This document shows, one piece after another, positions 17,637 through 26,488 of a DNA stretch of 64,000 nt. The DNA is taken from positions 62,001 through 126,000 of the forward strand of contig JANQGH010000070.1 in the NCBI GenBank assembly GCA_028277405.1, written 5' to 3'. A program made the position numbers and the translations under genes. This DNA is from Alphaproteobacteria bacterium. Lineage in GTDB: Bacteria; Pseudomonadota; Alphaproteobacteria; DSM-16000; Inquilinaceae. How positions within the stretch are numbered: the first letter of the stretch is position 1; every line of letters begins with the position of its first letter. The notes below the pieces were generated by a model. It was not told the origin of the DNA and did no database searches. It worked only from the letters and a program-made list of their open reading frames with translations.

Positions 17637-18831
17637 TAAGCTGCTCCTTCACGGCTCGACGACCAACGTCCAGCAAAGCGTCAATTTCTTCAAGCACGAA
17701 CTCCACTTCTTGCCGCACGCGGCGAAACACACCTGAACGCGCAGCGTCAACATTGCCCTCATCGTTTTGCTGCAAATCCTGCTTCAATGCACAGGCGTTA
17801 TCATCATCGCAGCTCTCAAGCTTCTGCTTGACCTCCGCGATGCGATCAGCGTGCACCAGCTTACGGACATCTGAACCACATAGCAAATCGACAAGTCGGT
17901 CGACTGCTGTTCCCAGCCCAAAGAGACTCGCAAGAGATAGGGCTCGCTTCGTCGCTTTCAATGGCGTGTCAGGCAAGTGACAGTCGATCTGTTGTCGCAG
18001 CCACAGTGCATATTCTCCTAGATGCTCCCTGAGCACAAGCGATCTCGGCTGTCTCTCCCACGCCCTCAGAACCGGCACTTCTTGATAGGCCCAACTCTTG
18101 CCCTTTGCCCAATACTCGATGTTGGCGTAGTCCACTGGAAGGCCGATGTTGGTTATTACGATTGGACCATACCGCTCAAGACGACCAACAAAGTCGAACT
18201 TCCAAGCGTGGTCGCGATCGAATCCTCCATTTGCCACGCAATTCTGCGCCTCATCGAACACTTTCGCCTCGATAGTCCATGGAGCAGAAAAGTCGTACTC
18301 ATTCCATTTGATGCGCACGCAATAAGGTTCGGAACGCTCAAAATCAACGATCTTTTTAGCTGTGACAATTATGTCGTCGTGCAGACGCTCAATATACTCG
18401 CAAAAATCCAAATCTCCTATTGCAAGACCGGCACCAAGATATGTGGCACTGCCAGAAATACAGAGCGAGCCACCTTGCGTCAGTCGGACTGAATGCGAAA
18501 TCGACGCCAATTCGTCCAAAGTCCGCGCAAACGGAAACGCCTGAACCAGATTGTATGGAACGAACAATACAAGATCGCGCACCTCGACTTCGACATAGCC
18601 TGGGCACCTGGAGCACTTGCTATCTCCGGCATCCTGCATTGCAGCGCGCGCGACCTCCGCTTGCGCCAGCAAACAGCTTGTAAGTTCACGATCGTTGATC
18701 GCGCTCTCGATTCCTTCGCCTTCTGCCCTTTTTTCGGCAAGAGCTGCGGAGTACGCAATCAGGTCTTGGATCGGAACGACGGCTTCTTCTGCCATCCAGC
18801 CAGTCACTATCCAGGAAAAGCGAGTTGACAC
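17620..18831 (-). CDS. nucleotidyltransferase-like protein of a two-gene module
   Basis: The 403-residue protein contains CISGSATYLGAGLAIGDLDF (124-143). Its Gly-Ser followed twelve residues on by Asp-x-Asp is the signature of pol-beta-type nucleotidyltransferases. A later strand VRIKWNEYDF could supply the third acidic residue. A CxxC (73, 76) precedes the domain and a helical region follows. The frame opens with GTG at 18831; ATG at 18795 is an alternative and neither has a strong Shine-Dalgarno sequence. The gene is directly upstream of, and overlaps, the phosphoribosyltransferase gene. The nucleotidyltransferase call is motif-based only. Confidence 0.5.
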   Translation of the reverse strand: MSTRFSWIVTGWMAEEAVVPIQDLIAYSAALAEKRAEGEGIESAINDRELTSCLLAQAEVARAAMQDAGDSKCSRCPGYVEVEVRDLVLFVPYNLVQAFPFARTLDELASISHSVRLTQGGSLCISGSATYLGAGLAIGDLDFCEYIERLHDDIIVTAKKIVDFERSEPYCVRIKWNEYDFSAPWTIEAKVFDEAQNCVANGGFDRDHAWKFDFVGRLERYGPIVITNIGLPVDYANIEYWAKGKSWAYQEVPVLRAWERQPRSLVLREHLGEYALWLRQQIDCHLPDTPLKATKRALSLASLFGLGTAVDRLVDLLCGSDVRKLVHADRIAEVKQKLESCDDDNACALKQDLQQNDEGNVDAARSGVFRRVRQEVEFVLEEIDALLDVGRRAVKEQLNERSS

Positions 18832-19076
18832 AACAGAAATCTAATAATGCAGTCTTTCAACTACCTTTGCAACAGGCGTTGGCATCGAGCGTTTTCGTCG
18901 CGTTCTTGAGCCGACGGTCCGCCAAACCGCATATGAAGTACTATTGTTAACCAACCGATCGCAGTATCGCTCATCCCAGATTCGGCCGCGCTAGGCAGCA
19001 GACCTTGTCTCATTCGATTGCATTACTCGTTTCAACATACCAGCTTGGCCAGACGCCAGTTCGCCATCCATCCAGC

Positions 19077-19300
19077 ATGCCAATGCCCACTCACCCCGCC
19101 CTAACCGCCCTCGCCCGTCTGCCTCGCAAGGCGGACGGCAAGGTCTCGATCTCGGCGTTGAACCGGCTGGTGCGGGCCTATGGCCGCGATAACGACCTGG
19201 CGGTGATGGTGTGGGAGACAGCGGACCGGGCCGCACGGCCGTTGGCGGTGCGGGTCGCCGATCCGGGCCGGGCAGACGCGGCGTTGTTTGAGCGCTGGTT
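19077..19300 (+). pseudogene. truncated copy of the AlkD-like gene
   Basis: The first 70-odd codons (MPMPTHPALTALARLPRKAD onward, through ADPGRADAALFERW) match the start of the intact AlkD-like gene at 21652 at roughly 85% by eye. Similarity stops abruptly after GAGCGCTGG near 19300 and the frame runs on into unrelated sequence. The HEAT-repeat core and all catalytic regions are missing, so it cannot be a functional glycosylase. Confidence 0.75.
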
Positions 19301-19646
19301 GCCAGACCGGGCAATGCCCCCCTGTCACTGCGCGACGCCCTCTTTGCTCACGACCTTGGTAAGACGGTTTAGGCCAAGTGCAGGCCTTAATGATGCCCAG
19401 CACACATGGCCGCGATTATTGCGGCCTTGGGCATGGACAAATCCGCCCGCACAGCCACGCCTCGGCTGCTTGACTCCCAACCCCGCACTTGTCAGACAGC
19501 CCGTGTGAATGCCGGGGAAAGCGTGCCATCGCGTCGAGCCGCCATCGCGGTCGACGGCTGGTTTTCGTCGGCGGGTTTCCTTGATTTGACCGACGTTGTT
19601 CCCACGCGGCCGATGGCGTCGCGCAGCCACCGTGAGAGATGTGTTC
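19301..19646. other. gap of about 345 bases without a gene
   Basis: Nothing protein-like is seen on either strand between the end of the AlkD-like fragment and the isomerase gene. The sequence is probably debris from the rearrangement that truncated the fragment, plus the promoter of the isomerase gene. Confidence 0.4.
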
Positions 19647-20666
19647 ATGTTGAACTTCGATGACGCCCGCTTCCTGAGGATCCAGACGGGGGCGGTCGGC
19701 CTTGCGCCGCGTATCGATGGCGCCGTTTCGGCCGCTCTTGGTGCCGGGGCGAAGAACCTCTACTTCCTGGGCACCGGGGGTGTCGCCTTTCTGATGCAGC
19801 CGGCCCACCTGCTGCTGCAGCTTCGGTCATCCTTTCCGACGTTCGTGGAGTATCCGGCGGAGCTGGTTTTGACCGGGGCGGCGACCCTGACATCGGACTC
19901 CGTGGCGATCATCCCGTCCCTGTCGGGCACGACCAAGGAAAGCGTCGCCATGCTGTCGGCGCTGAAGGAGATCGGCGCGACGACCATGACCTTGGTCGGG
20001 CATGCGGACACGCCGCTGGGCCGGGAGGGCGATCATGTCTTCGTCAACTTCGCCGAGGATGACACCTCGTCGGAGTCCTTCTATCTCCAATCCCTGTGCC
20101 TCGCCCTGTCGGTCATGAAGGCGCGCGGCGAGCTCGATGCGGGTGACTATGACCGGCTGTTGAGCGAGCTGACGCGCTTGCCGGAGTTGCTGTTGGCGGT
20201 GAAACGCGGCTTTGAACCCGAGGCCGAGGCCTTTGCGGCCAAGATCGCCGGGGCCGACTATCACATGTTCACGGGCGCGGGAAATGTCTGGCCCCAGGCC
20301 CATTATTACGGCATGTGCATTTTGGAAGAGATGCAATGGATCCGCACACGGCCAGTGCATGCGTCAGACTTCTTCCATGGCGCACTGGAACTGATCGAAA
20401 AGGACGTCAGCCTGATCCTGTTCAAGGGCGAGGATGCCTACCGGCCGCTGGCCGACCGGGTCGAGGCATTTGCCCCGAAAGTCACCGACAGGCTCACCGT
20501 CCTCGACAGCCGGGACTTTGCCCTGCCCGGCATCTCGGACGATGTTCGCGGTCTGGTTTCCCCGATCGTCCTCGCTACCGTCTTGGAGCGCGTCAGCGCG
20601 CATCTTGAGGTCATGCGCGACCATCCGCTGGTGACACGCCGCTACTACAAGCAGTTCGACTATTGA
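19647..20666 (+). CDS. SIS-domain sugar isomerase/deglycase (FrlB-like)
   Basis: The 339-residue protein has two SIS domains: NLYFLGTGGVAFLMQPAHLLL with AIIPSLSGTTKESVAML (Ser/Thr cluster for phosphate) in the first, and DYHMFTGAGNVWPQAHYYGMCILEEMQWI with RPVHASDFFHGALELI in the second. This resembles FrlB, which cleaves fructoselysine 6-phosphate or other fructosamine 6-phosphates to glucose 6-phosphate plus amine, and glucosamine isomerases. ATG at 19647 is the start closest to the conserved N-terminus, with GAGAG upstream. A PfkB-type kinase gene converges on it 28 bases away, which supports a fructosamine-type pathway. Confidence 0.7.
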   Translation: MLNFDDARFLRIQTGAVGLAPRIDGAVSAALGAGAKNLYFLGTGGVAFLMQPAHLLLQLRSSFPTFVEYPAELVLTGAATLTSDSVAIIPSLSGTTKESVAMLSALKEIGATTMTLVGHADTPLGREGDHVFVNFAEDDTSSESFYLQSLCLALSVMKARGELDAGDYDRLLSELTRLPELLLAVKRGFEPEAEAFAAKIAGADYHMFTGAGNVWPQAHYYGMCILEEMQWIRTRPVHASDFFHGALELIEKDVSLILFKGEDAYRPLADRVEAFAPKVTDRLTVLDSRDFALPGISDDVRGLVSPIVLATVLERVSAHLEVMRDHPLVTRRYYKQFDY

Positions 20667-20694
20667 GTTAGCGCGGCGGCGGGGCGTCCACGCG

Positions 20695-21498
20695 TTAGGC
20701 CGACCCCAGACTTTCGTATGCTTGCGCAAACCCGCCGAGATGGGTGCAGGTTTTCGCGGCATTGTCCCGGCCGGCATCGAGACAGTGCTGGAGCGGCGCG
20801 GCCCGAAGCCAGGCGTCCAGGAACCCGGCGATGAACGTGTCGCCCGCGCCCGTGGTGTCAACGACATCGACGGGCTTGATCCCCGTGGTGAGCAGGTCGC
20901 CACCGTCGGATGCCACGCTGCCCAAGGGCCCGCAGGTGACGACCGCGATCTTGTTTCCGGCGCGCAGAAGGGCGTCGATCTTATCGCGCGCCGCGGTCAT
21001 GGACGGCCCGACGGAGCCGAACGCGATGTCCAAGCCGCCGTCATCCGGATTGACCGCCACATCTTGCGAGACCGTCACCGCCGCACCCGCGAGCCGGGCG
21101 CGCAGCCTGCTGCTGTGCTGGAACCAGCCGATATGGATATGCCGTTTGGCCGCCAGCCGGGCGATGTCCTCGTCGCTCGGGTAATAGTCCGCGCAAACGC
21201 CGAAGTCTTCCTGGGTGATGATCCGGTCGCCGGTTTCGTCGATATCGAGATTGGTGAAGGAGGTGATGCCCGGCAGCGTCGTCAGAGGACCGAGATCGAC
21301 CCTGTTGGCGCGCAGAACATCGCGCGTGCGGTGCCCATCGCTATCGTCGCCGACCGCGCCGAAATAGGCGCAGTTCCAATTGAGCTGAGACAGATGGACT
21401 GCGACGTTGACCGCATTGCCGCCGACCGCGCTCTTGTTCAGATGGAGGTATCGATCGATGCAATTGTCGCCCACGGTGGCCAGCAGTTCGTCACTCAT
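20695..21498 (-). CDS. PfkB-family sugar kinase (FrlD-like)
   Basis: The 267-residue ribokinase-fold protein starts LATVGDNCIDRYLHLNKSAVGGNAVNVAVHL (substrate-binding Gly-Gly-Asn) and ends with the PfkB signature VVDTTGAGDTFIAGFL containing the catalytic Asp of GAGD. The short length and the DNCIDRY start resemble FrlD, the fructoselysine 6-kinase. GGAG upstream of ATG at 21498 supports the start. It would phosphorylate the substrate used by the FrlB-like protein encoded in the opposite direction. No transporter for the substrate is adjacent. Confidence 0.75.
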   Translation of the reverse strand: MSDELLATVGDNCIDRYLHLNKSAVGGNAVNVAVHLSQLNWNCAYFGAVGDDSDGHRTRDVLRANRVDLGPLTTLPGITSFTNLDIDETGDRIITQEDFGVCADYYPSDEDIARLAAKRHIHIGWFQHSSRLRARLAGAAVTVSQDVAVNPDDGGLDIAFGSVGPSMTAARDKIDALLRAGNKIAVVTCGPLGSVASDGGDLLTTGIKPVDVVDTTGAGDTFIAGFLDAWLRAAPLQHCLDAGRDNAAKTCTHLGGFAQAYESLGSA

Positions 21499-21651
21499 CC
21501 ATGGCTCCAACTCTGGCAGGACTGCCCGGCGGAAACCCAGCCCTGCGCCTGTGACCACAAAGGTGATGCAGGCTGGGCCGCAGCCTCATTTGTCCCCCGG
21601 CTTGCCGGATCGACACTACAATGATTCATCGAAGTCTGAGATGACGAACAC

Positions 21652-22281
21652 ATGCCCATGCCCGACCACCCCGCCCTAACCGCCCTCGCCCGCCTGCCGC
21701 GCAAGGCGGACGGCAAGGTCTCGATCACGGCCTTGGACCGGCTGGTCCGGACCTACGGCCCCGATCATGACCTGGCGGTGATGCTGTGGGAGACGGGGGA
21801 CGCGGCCGCGCGGCAGTTGGCGGTGCGGATCACCGATCCGGGCCGGGTCGACGCGGCCCTGTTGGAGCGCTGGGTGCGGGGCCTTGCGGATTGGGATCTG
21901 ACCGACGCCTTTGCCACGCACACGGTCCGGCACACGGCTCTGGCGGTCGACAAGGCGCGCGAATGGGCGGGGCGGTCGGCGGAGTTCGAGCGGCGGGCGG
22001 GCTTTGCCACGATGGCGCACCTGGCGGTGCGGGGCGCCCGGGCCCAGCACGCGATCGACGACGCGGTGCTGATCAGCTTCCTGCCGCTCATCGAGGCGGC
22101 CGCGACGGACGAACGCTACTACGTGAAAAAGGCCGTGAACTGGGCCCTGCGCGGTATTGGTAAGAGCAACCCTGCGCTTGCCGCCCATGCGGAGCGCACG
22201 GCGCGCTGCCTGCAAGCCTCCGAAGACCCCACCGCGCGCTGGGTCGGCCGGCACCGGATGGGGGAGGTGTTTGGCGACTAG
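21652..22281 (+). CDS. DNA alkylation repair protein (AlkD-like)
   Basis: The 209-residue protein fits the short AlkD-type HEAT-repeat family: LDRLVRTYGPDHDLAVMLWETGDAAARQLAVRI near the start, WVRGLADWDLTDAFATH in the centre, and the conserved DERYYVKKAVNWALRGIGKSNPAL near the end. AlkD glycosylases remove N3- and N7-alkylated purines without base flipping. This is the intact copy of a gene whose first 70 codons also occur at 19077. The neighbour to the left is convergent-unrelated. Confidence 0.8.
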   Translation: MPMPDHPALTALARLPRKADGKVSITALDRLVRTYGPDHDLAVMLWETGDAAARQLAVRITDPGRVDAALLERWVRGLADWDLTDAFATHTVRHTALAVDKAREWAGRSAEFERRAGFATMAHLAVRGARAQHAIDDAVLISFLPLIEAAATDERYYVKKAVNWALRGIGKSNPALAAHAERTARCLQASEDPTARWVGRHRMGEVFGD

Positions 22282-22385
22282 CGCCCGCGGTTGTTCATCG
22301 CCACTTCGGCTTGGCGCCGAACGACGCTGCGCGGCGCGAAAGCTCAGGCACTCGGCTTACGCGCTTAGGCCTTGGCCCAGCGTGC

Positions 22386-22661
22386 CTAGCCCTCAAACTC
22401 CTTGGCGAACTCATCAATGGTCAGGACCGGGACCACGGTATTGACGTTGAGGTCCGTCCAATCGTGCAGGAGCTTGCCGAGCGCGAACGCGTTGTCAGCC
22501 TCGACAATCGTCCAGCCCTCAAGCTGATTGACCGCAAACCACATATCGTGGATTTCGATGCCGGGGATCGCCAGGTCACCCGCCTTCTGTTTCGCCTTCA
22601 GCCGCTCGAAATTCTCGTTCCGGTTTTCCGGGGCGATGGTGACATGGACCATGAACCGCAT
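22386..22661 (-). CDS. DUF3303-like small alpha/beta barrel protein
   Basis: The 91-residue protein begins MRFMVHVTIAPENRNENFER and contains IHDMWFAVNQLEGWTIVEAD and WTDLNVNTVVPVLTIDEF, the pattern of DUF3303 dimeric alpha/beta-barrel proteins, which resemble antibiotic-biosynthesis monooxygenases but have unknown substrates. AAGGAG lies just before the ATG at 22661; a longer in-frame start lacks this signal. Confidence 0.65.
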   Translation of the reverse strand: MRFMVHVTIAPENRNENFERLKAKQKAGDLAIPGIEIHDMWFAVNQLEGWTIVEADNAFALGKLLHDWTDLNVNTVVPVLTIDEFAKEFEG

Positions 22662-22915
22662 TGTTGGGTCACTCCTTCTCACAGCTCGGTTTGCTTAGCG
22701 TCCAGTTGGGTAGGCAAGCAGACATCTTACTCTGTCAAGGCCAGCGATCCAGCCTCGCAACCGGCCGCGCTGTCGGTCGGATTGAACGACCGCGCGGACT
22801 TGTGCGCCTGGCCGCAGGCGACACAGTCGACACAGTCGACACGATCCATTTTCTGCTTCTCATTGTGTTCGGGTAGTATCGGCTCTTTCGAACGGGCGCT
22901 GACTGGGAACGGGGG

Positions 22916-24076
22916 ATGGCTGGCAGCAAACAGAAGGCCCTGAACCGTGCCTGGTGGGCGTCCTGCGGTGCCATGTTTGTCTGCGCCTTCCTGCTGGCGA
23001 CGTGGATCGTCCGCATCCCGGATGTTGCCATCAGTCTCGGGCTGGACGACGGCGCGGTCGGAACGGCCATCTTTGGCCTGGCCTTGGGCGCGTTCGCCGC
23101 CTTTGCAACCGCCAGCCGCATCTTGGAGTGGCGCGACAGCCGTGTCGTCGCCTTGATCTTCGGCCTGATCAACGCGGCTGGCTTGGCGCTGCTCGCGCTG
23201 TCTTGGAACTTTGCCTCGCTGTTCGTGCTGCTGATGGTCTTTGGCTTTGGCCATGGCGGCCTCAATGTCGCGATGAACGCCCAGGCGATCGAGGTCGATG
23301 CGGGTTTTGAGCGCTACTGGATGGGGGTGTTCCAGGGGTGCTACTCGCTCGGCGGCCTTGTCGGGGCCATCTGCGGCAGCCTGATCATCTGGCTCGAAAT
23401 CCCGTTTCAGACCCAATTTGTCGTGACGGCCCTGTGCGCACCGGTTCCCTTCGTGCTGATCTATAGGCTCGCCATGCCGGACGTGCGGGACGATCGATCG
23501 GCGGCGGAGCCGCGCCCGATCATGGCCTTGCCGCCAAAGGCGATCTTGGGGTTAGGGATCATCGCGCTGTGTTCATCCGTCGGCGAAGGCGCGATGGCGG
23601 ATTGGAGCAGGCTTTATCATGAACAGCAGCTTCATATCACGGACGCCACCAGCACGTTCGGATATGCCGCCTTCAGCCTGGGCATGCTGGTGGGGCGGTT
23701 CAGCTCGGCCCAAATCCTCCAATACGTCGCGCCCGCGACGCTGGTGCGATCCGCGGGCCTGGTGGCCGCCATTGGCCTTTCCGTCGGGCTGATCGTCAAC
23801 CAGTCGATCTCGGTGATCATCGGTTTCGGGTTGGTTGGCCTGGGCCTGTCCGTGATGATACCGATCGCCTATTCGGCGGTCACGAACCATCCGGAGATAC
23901 CGCGTGGTCGTGCGATCGCCAGCGTCGTGACACTGGGCTATTCCGGGTTTGTGTTCGGGCCGCCCATTCTCGGCTGGATCGCCCAAGAGACAAGCCTGCG
24001 CCTGGCGCTTTTCCTCGTCGTCGGCACCACGACTGCAATCGTCCTGATGGCACCGAATGTCGCTAAGCGGCGCTGA
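22916..24076 (+). CDS. MFS transporter
   Basis: The 386-residue protein has about twelve hydrophobic segments split by a central cytoplasmic loop (residues about 185-205, rich in charge). The MFS-type FGFGHGGLNVAMNAQAIEVD after helix 4 and FSLGMLVGRFSSAQIL after helix 8 resemble the YbjJ/FucP-like branch. The inner-membrane substrate cannot be told from sequence. A G-run precedes the ATG. It is convergent with a secreted-protein gene and ends just before a strong hairpin. Confidence 0.8.
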   Translation: MAGSKQKALNRAWWASCGAMFVCAFLLATWIVRIPDVAISLGLDDGAVGTAIFGLALGAFAAFATASRILEWRDSRVVALIFGLINAAGLALLALSWNFASLFVLLMVFGFGHGGLNVAMNAQAIEVDAGFERYWMGVFQGCYSLGGLVGAICGSLIIWLEIPFQTQFVVTALCAPVPFVLIYRLAMPDVRDDRSAAEPRPIMALPPKAILGLGIIALCSSVGEGAMADWSRLYHEQQLHITDATSTFGYAAFSLGMLVGRFSSAQILQYVAPATLVRSAGLVAAIGLSVGLIVNQSISVIIGFGLVGLGLSVMIPIAYSAVTNHPEIPRGRAIASVVTLGYSGFVFGPPILGWIAQETSLRLALFLVVGTTTAIVLMAPNVAKRR

Positions 24077-24116
24077 TTGTCCTGTCCTCAGATGACAGAT
24101 CTCGGTTGACAAGCCT

Positions 24117-24164
24117 CGGCCGTTCCGGTGACAGAAGCTCAACAGCGCGTCACCGAAACGGCCG
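24117..24164. terminator. 16-bp stem hairpin between convergent genes
   Basis: CGGCCGTTCCGGTGAC (24117-24132) pairs with GTCACCGAAACGGCCG (24149-24164) with one mismatch on the plus strand that becomes a G-U pair in the minus-strand transcript. The loop is 16 bases. It lies between the ends of the MFS gene and the opposing secreted-protein gene, so it can serve both. Confidence 0.6.
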
Positions 24165-24175
24165 CCAGCACCCCG

Positions 24176-24763
24176 TTAGCGTCGGAGGCATTCCGCCATC
24201 AGCGTCACCTGGGTGTAGTCGCCATCCGCCAAGGTAGCGCCCTCGACGAGCTGGAACTTCAGGCTCTGGTCGGCGTCTGAGAAGACGGCCCCGCCGACAT
24301 AAAGCGGGATACTGCCCGCGCCCGTGTCCCCGACCCGGGCGTCTTTGTCGGCCAGCGCGTTCGTCACCAGCGGCAGATGCTGCAGAAACTGGCCGGCCGT
24401 GCCGTTGTCCGGCCCGTCCGCATAGGCCAAGAGCGCGTTGGCGCCGTCAGGGTGGCCCCAGCCATTGGCCTGCTTCATGTCGTTGCAGGCGTTGAAATGC
24501 ACATCGAAATCCCCGACCGGCGCGCTGTCGAACATGCGCTGATCGTTGAGCCCGGACGTCATCGACACCAACGGATGCACGCCTTGCATTGCTATGGTCT
24601 GCCCATCCGCCGTGGACGTAACCGCGGCTGTGTCGGACTGCAGCACCAGCATCGCCGGCTGCCAAGCCTCGGGCATCGCCTGCGGCGACCCACTCGCCAT
24701 CGCCAAACTTGGGACGGCCAGCCCCGCCGCTACAACAGCGGCCAATAATGACTTTTTCACCAT
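24176..24763 (-). CDS. secreted protein of unknown function
   Basis: The 195-residue protein has a signal peptide (VKKSLLAAVVAAGLAVPSLAMA, cleavage before SGSP). The mature part is acidic and has two cysteines (FNACNDMKQANGWGHPDG and LMAECLRR at the end) that could form a disulfide. A strong AAAGGGGGA Shine-Dalgarno sequence precedes the ATG. No family is recognised. It is transcribed away from two further small genes on the same strand. Confidence 0.65.
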   Translation of the reverse strand: MVKKSLLAAVVAAGLAVPSLAMASGSPQAMPEAWQPAMLVLQSDTAAVTSTADGQTIAMQGVHPLVSMTSGLNDQRMFDSAPVGDFDVHFNACNDMKQANGWGHPDGANALLAYADGPDNGTAGQFLQHLPLVTNALADKDARVGDTGAGSIPLYVGGAVFSDADQSLKFQLVEGATLADGDYTQVTLMAECLRR

Positions 24764-24857
24764 CGTTTCCCCCTTTCATAGGCACTTTAATATGCTTGCT
24801 TATTAAACGGTTGTGGCGGCCGACCTGACTGGTGAACTGCCGGCCTACCGGCAATGC

Positions 24858-25010
24858 CTAGCGCCCGGCGAACCAGCGCGCGACCCGGCGCTTGCGCGAG
24901 CGGCTCTCGCGCTCCATCTCGCGTTGACGGGTGAGATCCTGCCCGTCCGGCCCCATCAGCATGTACCAGTCGAGGCCGGAGAAGTTGGTGTTGAAGAAAT
25001 CCTTGCTCAT
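24858..25010 (-). CDS. 50-residue basic protein, unknown function
   Basis: The frame starts MSKDFFNTNFSGLDWYMLMG and ends RKRRVARWFAGR, with a strongly acidic/basic middle (REMERESRSRKRR). AAAGGAG lies eight bases before ATG at 25010. The aromatic N-terminal half and Arg-rich C-terminal half look like a real small protein, perhaps membrane- or nucleic-acid-associated. It is too short for many gene callers. No family is recognised. Confidence 0.55.
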   Translation of the reverse strand: MSKDFFNTNFSGLDWYMLMGPDGQDLTRQREMERESRSRKRRVARWFAGR

Positions 25011-25096
25011 CTCAAATGCTCCTTTGCCTGAAAACTTTCATTAAGAACCATCGTCCTCACCGTGGGCCCGTTTGCCGCGCCCGTTGATTGGCTCGG

Positions 25097-25288
25097 TCAG
25101 CGGTGGCCGGCCCCTTCCCGTGCCACCGCGCTCAGCCGGTGCGGGCTGCCAAGCGCCTTGCGTGTTTCGAAGGACGGCCTGAGGCGCATCAGGGTCGGAT
25201 TGCTGATCCGGCGCCGGGCGACCCCGGCCGACGGCTTGGCCGCCGACCCGTCGCCGTCGCCATATAAGTAACGTCGCTCTAAACTCAT
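25097..25288 (-). CDS. possible 63-residue basic protein
   Basis: The frame MSLERRYLYGDGDGSAAKPS... has an AAGGGGG Shine-Dalgarno-like run eight or so bases before the ATG at 25288 and encodes a basic protein without recognisable motifs. High GC content makes chance frames common here, so the Shine-Dalgarno sequence is the main support. Confidence 0.3.
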   Translation of the reverse strand: MSLERRYLYGDGDGSAAKPSAGVARRRISNPTLMRLRPSFETRKALGSPHRLSAVAREGAGHR

Positions 25289-25493
25289 CTCGGTGCCCCC
25301 TTTCGTCGGGACGACTAGCTCCTGATGAAAAGGTGGCAGCATCAGCGCTTGGGCTCCAATACCGAGTTGCTATGAGAGCGATAGCAAAGCCCTATCGCAC
25401 GGGCAGGAGGCAGCGCCCTCCGCCAAAGCCCTTGTCCGTGGCGACGATCCGGCACAAGCTGGCGTCGTCCGCCCTGATCGCCGGGATGCCTCG

Positions 25494-26351
25494 ATGGCCC
25501 TGACCCTGCGCCGCGCCACGCAAGAAGACGCCAAGCCCTGTGGCGCGATCTGCTTCGAGGCCTTTTCGGCCGTGGCCAAAGTCTGCCGCTTTCCGCCCGA
25601 GTTCGCATCGGCCGACCAGGCAGTCGCCGTGCTGGCCTGGATGATCGGCCATCAGGGGTTCCATGGCGTGGTGGCGGAGCGGGACGGCCGCATCGTCGGT
25701 TCCAACTTCCTCGATCTGCGCGGCGAGATCGTCGGGGTCGGCCCGCTGACCGTCGAGCTCTCGGTTCAGAACCGGGGCATCGGCCGGCGGTTGATGGAGG
25801 AGGTGATGCGCAAGGCCGCGCAGATGGAGGCCCCCGGCGTGCGCCTTGTCCAGGCAGCGGCCCAGGGCCGCTCGCTAGCGCTCTACGCGCTGCTCGGCTT
25901 CGCGGTGCGCGAACCGCTGGCCTGCCTGAACGGGCCGGCGCCGAAGGCGAGCGTGCCGGGCCATCATGTGCGGCCCGCGCGCATCGGCGACCTGGCGGCC
26001 TGCAACCTGGTGTGCGAGCGCGTGCACGGTTTCAACCGGGGCGGCGAGCTGCGCGACGCCATCACCTTCGGCAGCGCCCGGCTGGTCGAGCGCGAGGGAT
26101 ATGTCACCGGCTATACCACCGGAGTGGCCTACAGCGGCCACGCGGTGGCCATGGCCAACAGCGACATGAAGGCGCTGATCGGCGCCGCCGACGGCTTCGG
26201 CCAGCCCGGCTTTCTCATGCCCATGCGCAACGATGATCTGTTCCGCTGGTGCCTGGAACACGGGCTGAAGATCAGCCACCCGCTGACACTGATGGCCAAA
26301 GGCGAGTATGCGGAGCCGGACGGGGCGTTCCTGCCGTCGATTACCTATTGA
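25494..26351 (+). CDS. GNAT-family acetyltransferase, two-domain
   Basis: The 285-residue protein opens with a GNAT fold: LTLRRATQEDAKPCGAICFEAF, then the acetyl-CoA pyrophosphate loop LSVQNRGIGRRLMEEVMRKA (Q-x-x-G-I-G) and LYALLGFAVREPL. A second, degenerate GNAT-like domain (about 155-285, starting HHVRPARIGDLAACNLVCERVHG) lacks the acetyl-CoA loop, a layout seen in several two-domain GNAT proteins. The acceptor is not evident. It stands alone between small hypothetical genes. Confidence 0.75.
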   Translation: MALTLRRATQEDAKPCGAICFEAFSAVAKVCRFPPEFASADQAVAVLAWMIGHQGFHGVVAERDGRIVGSNFLDLRGEIVGVGPLTVELSVQNRGIGRRLMEEVMRKAAQMEAPGVRLVQAAAQGRSLALYALLGFAVREPLACLNGPAPKASVPGHHVRPARIGDLAACNLVCERVHGFNRGGELRDAITFGSARLVEREGYVTGYTTGVAYSGHAVAMANSDMKALIGAADGFGQPGFLMPMRNDDLFRWCLEHGLKISHPLTLMAKGEYAEPDGAFLPSITY

Positions 26352-26488
26352 GCGAGTGCCGCTGAGGACGGCCGCGGACCAGACATTAGCGCCGACTGCA
26401 TAGGCAGTAGTCAAAACCTGGCATTGAGGCCCTGCGGGTCTTCGCCGTAGGCTCGGAGCGTCGCGGTCAACAGCACATTGGGGATCAC

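Noticed and set aside
18022..18492. Plus-strand frame opposite the nucleotidyltransferase-like gene
   Set aside because: No motif and no ribosome-binding site; the minus strand has the GS...DxD signature and overlaps its partner gene.
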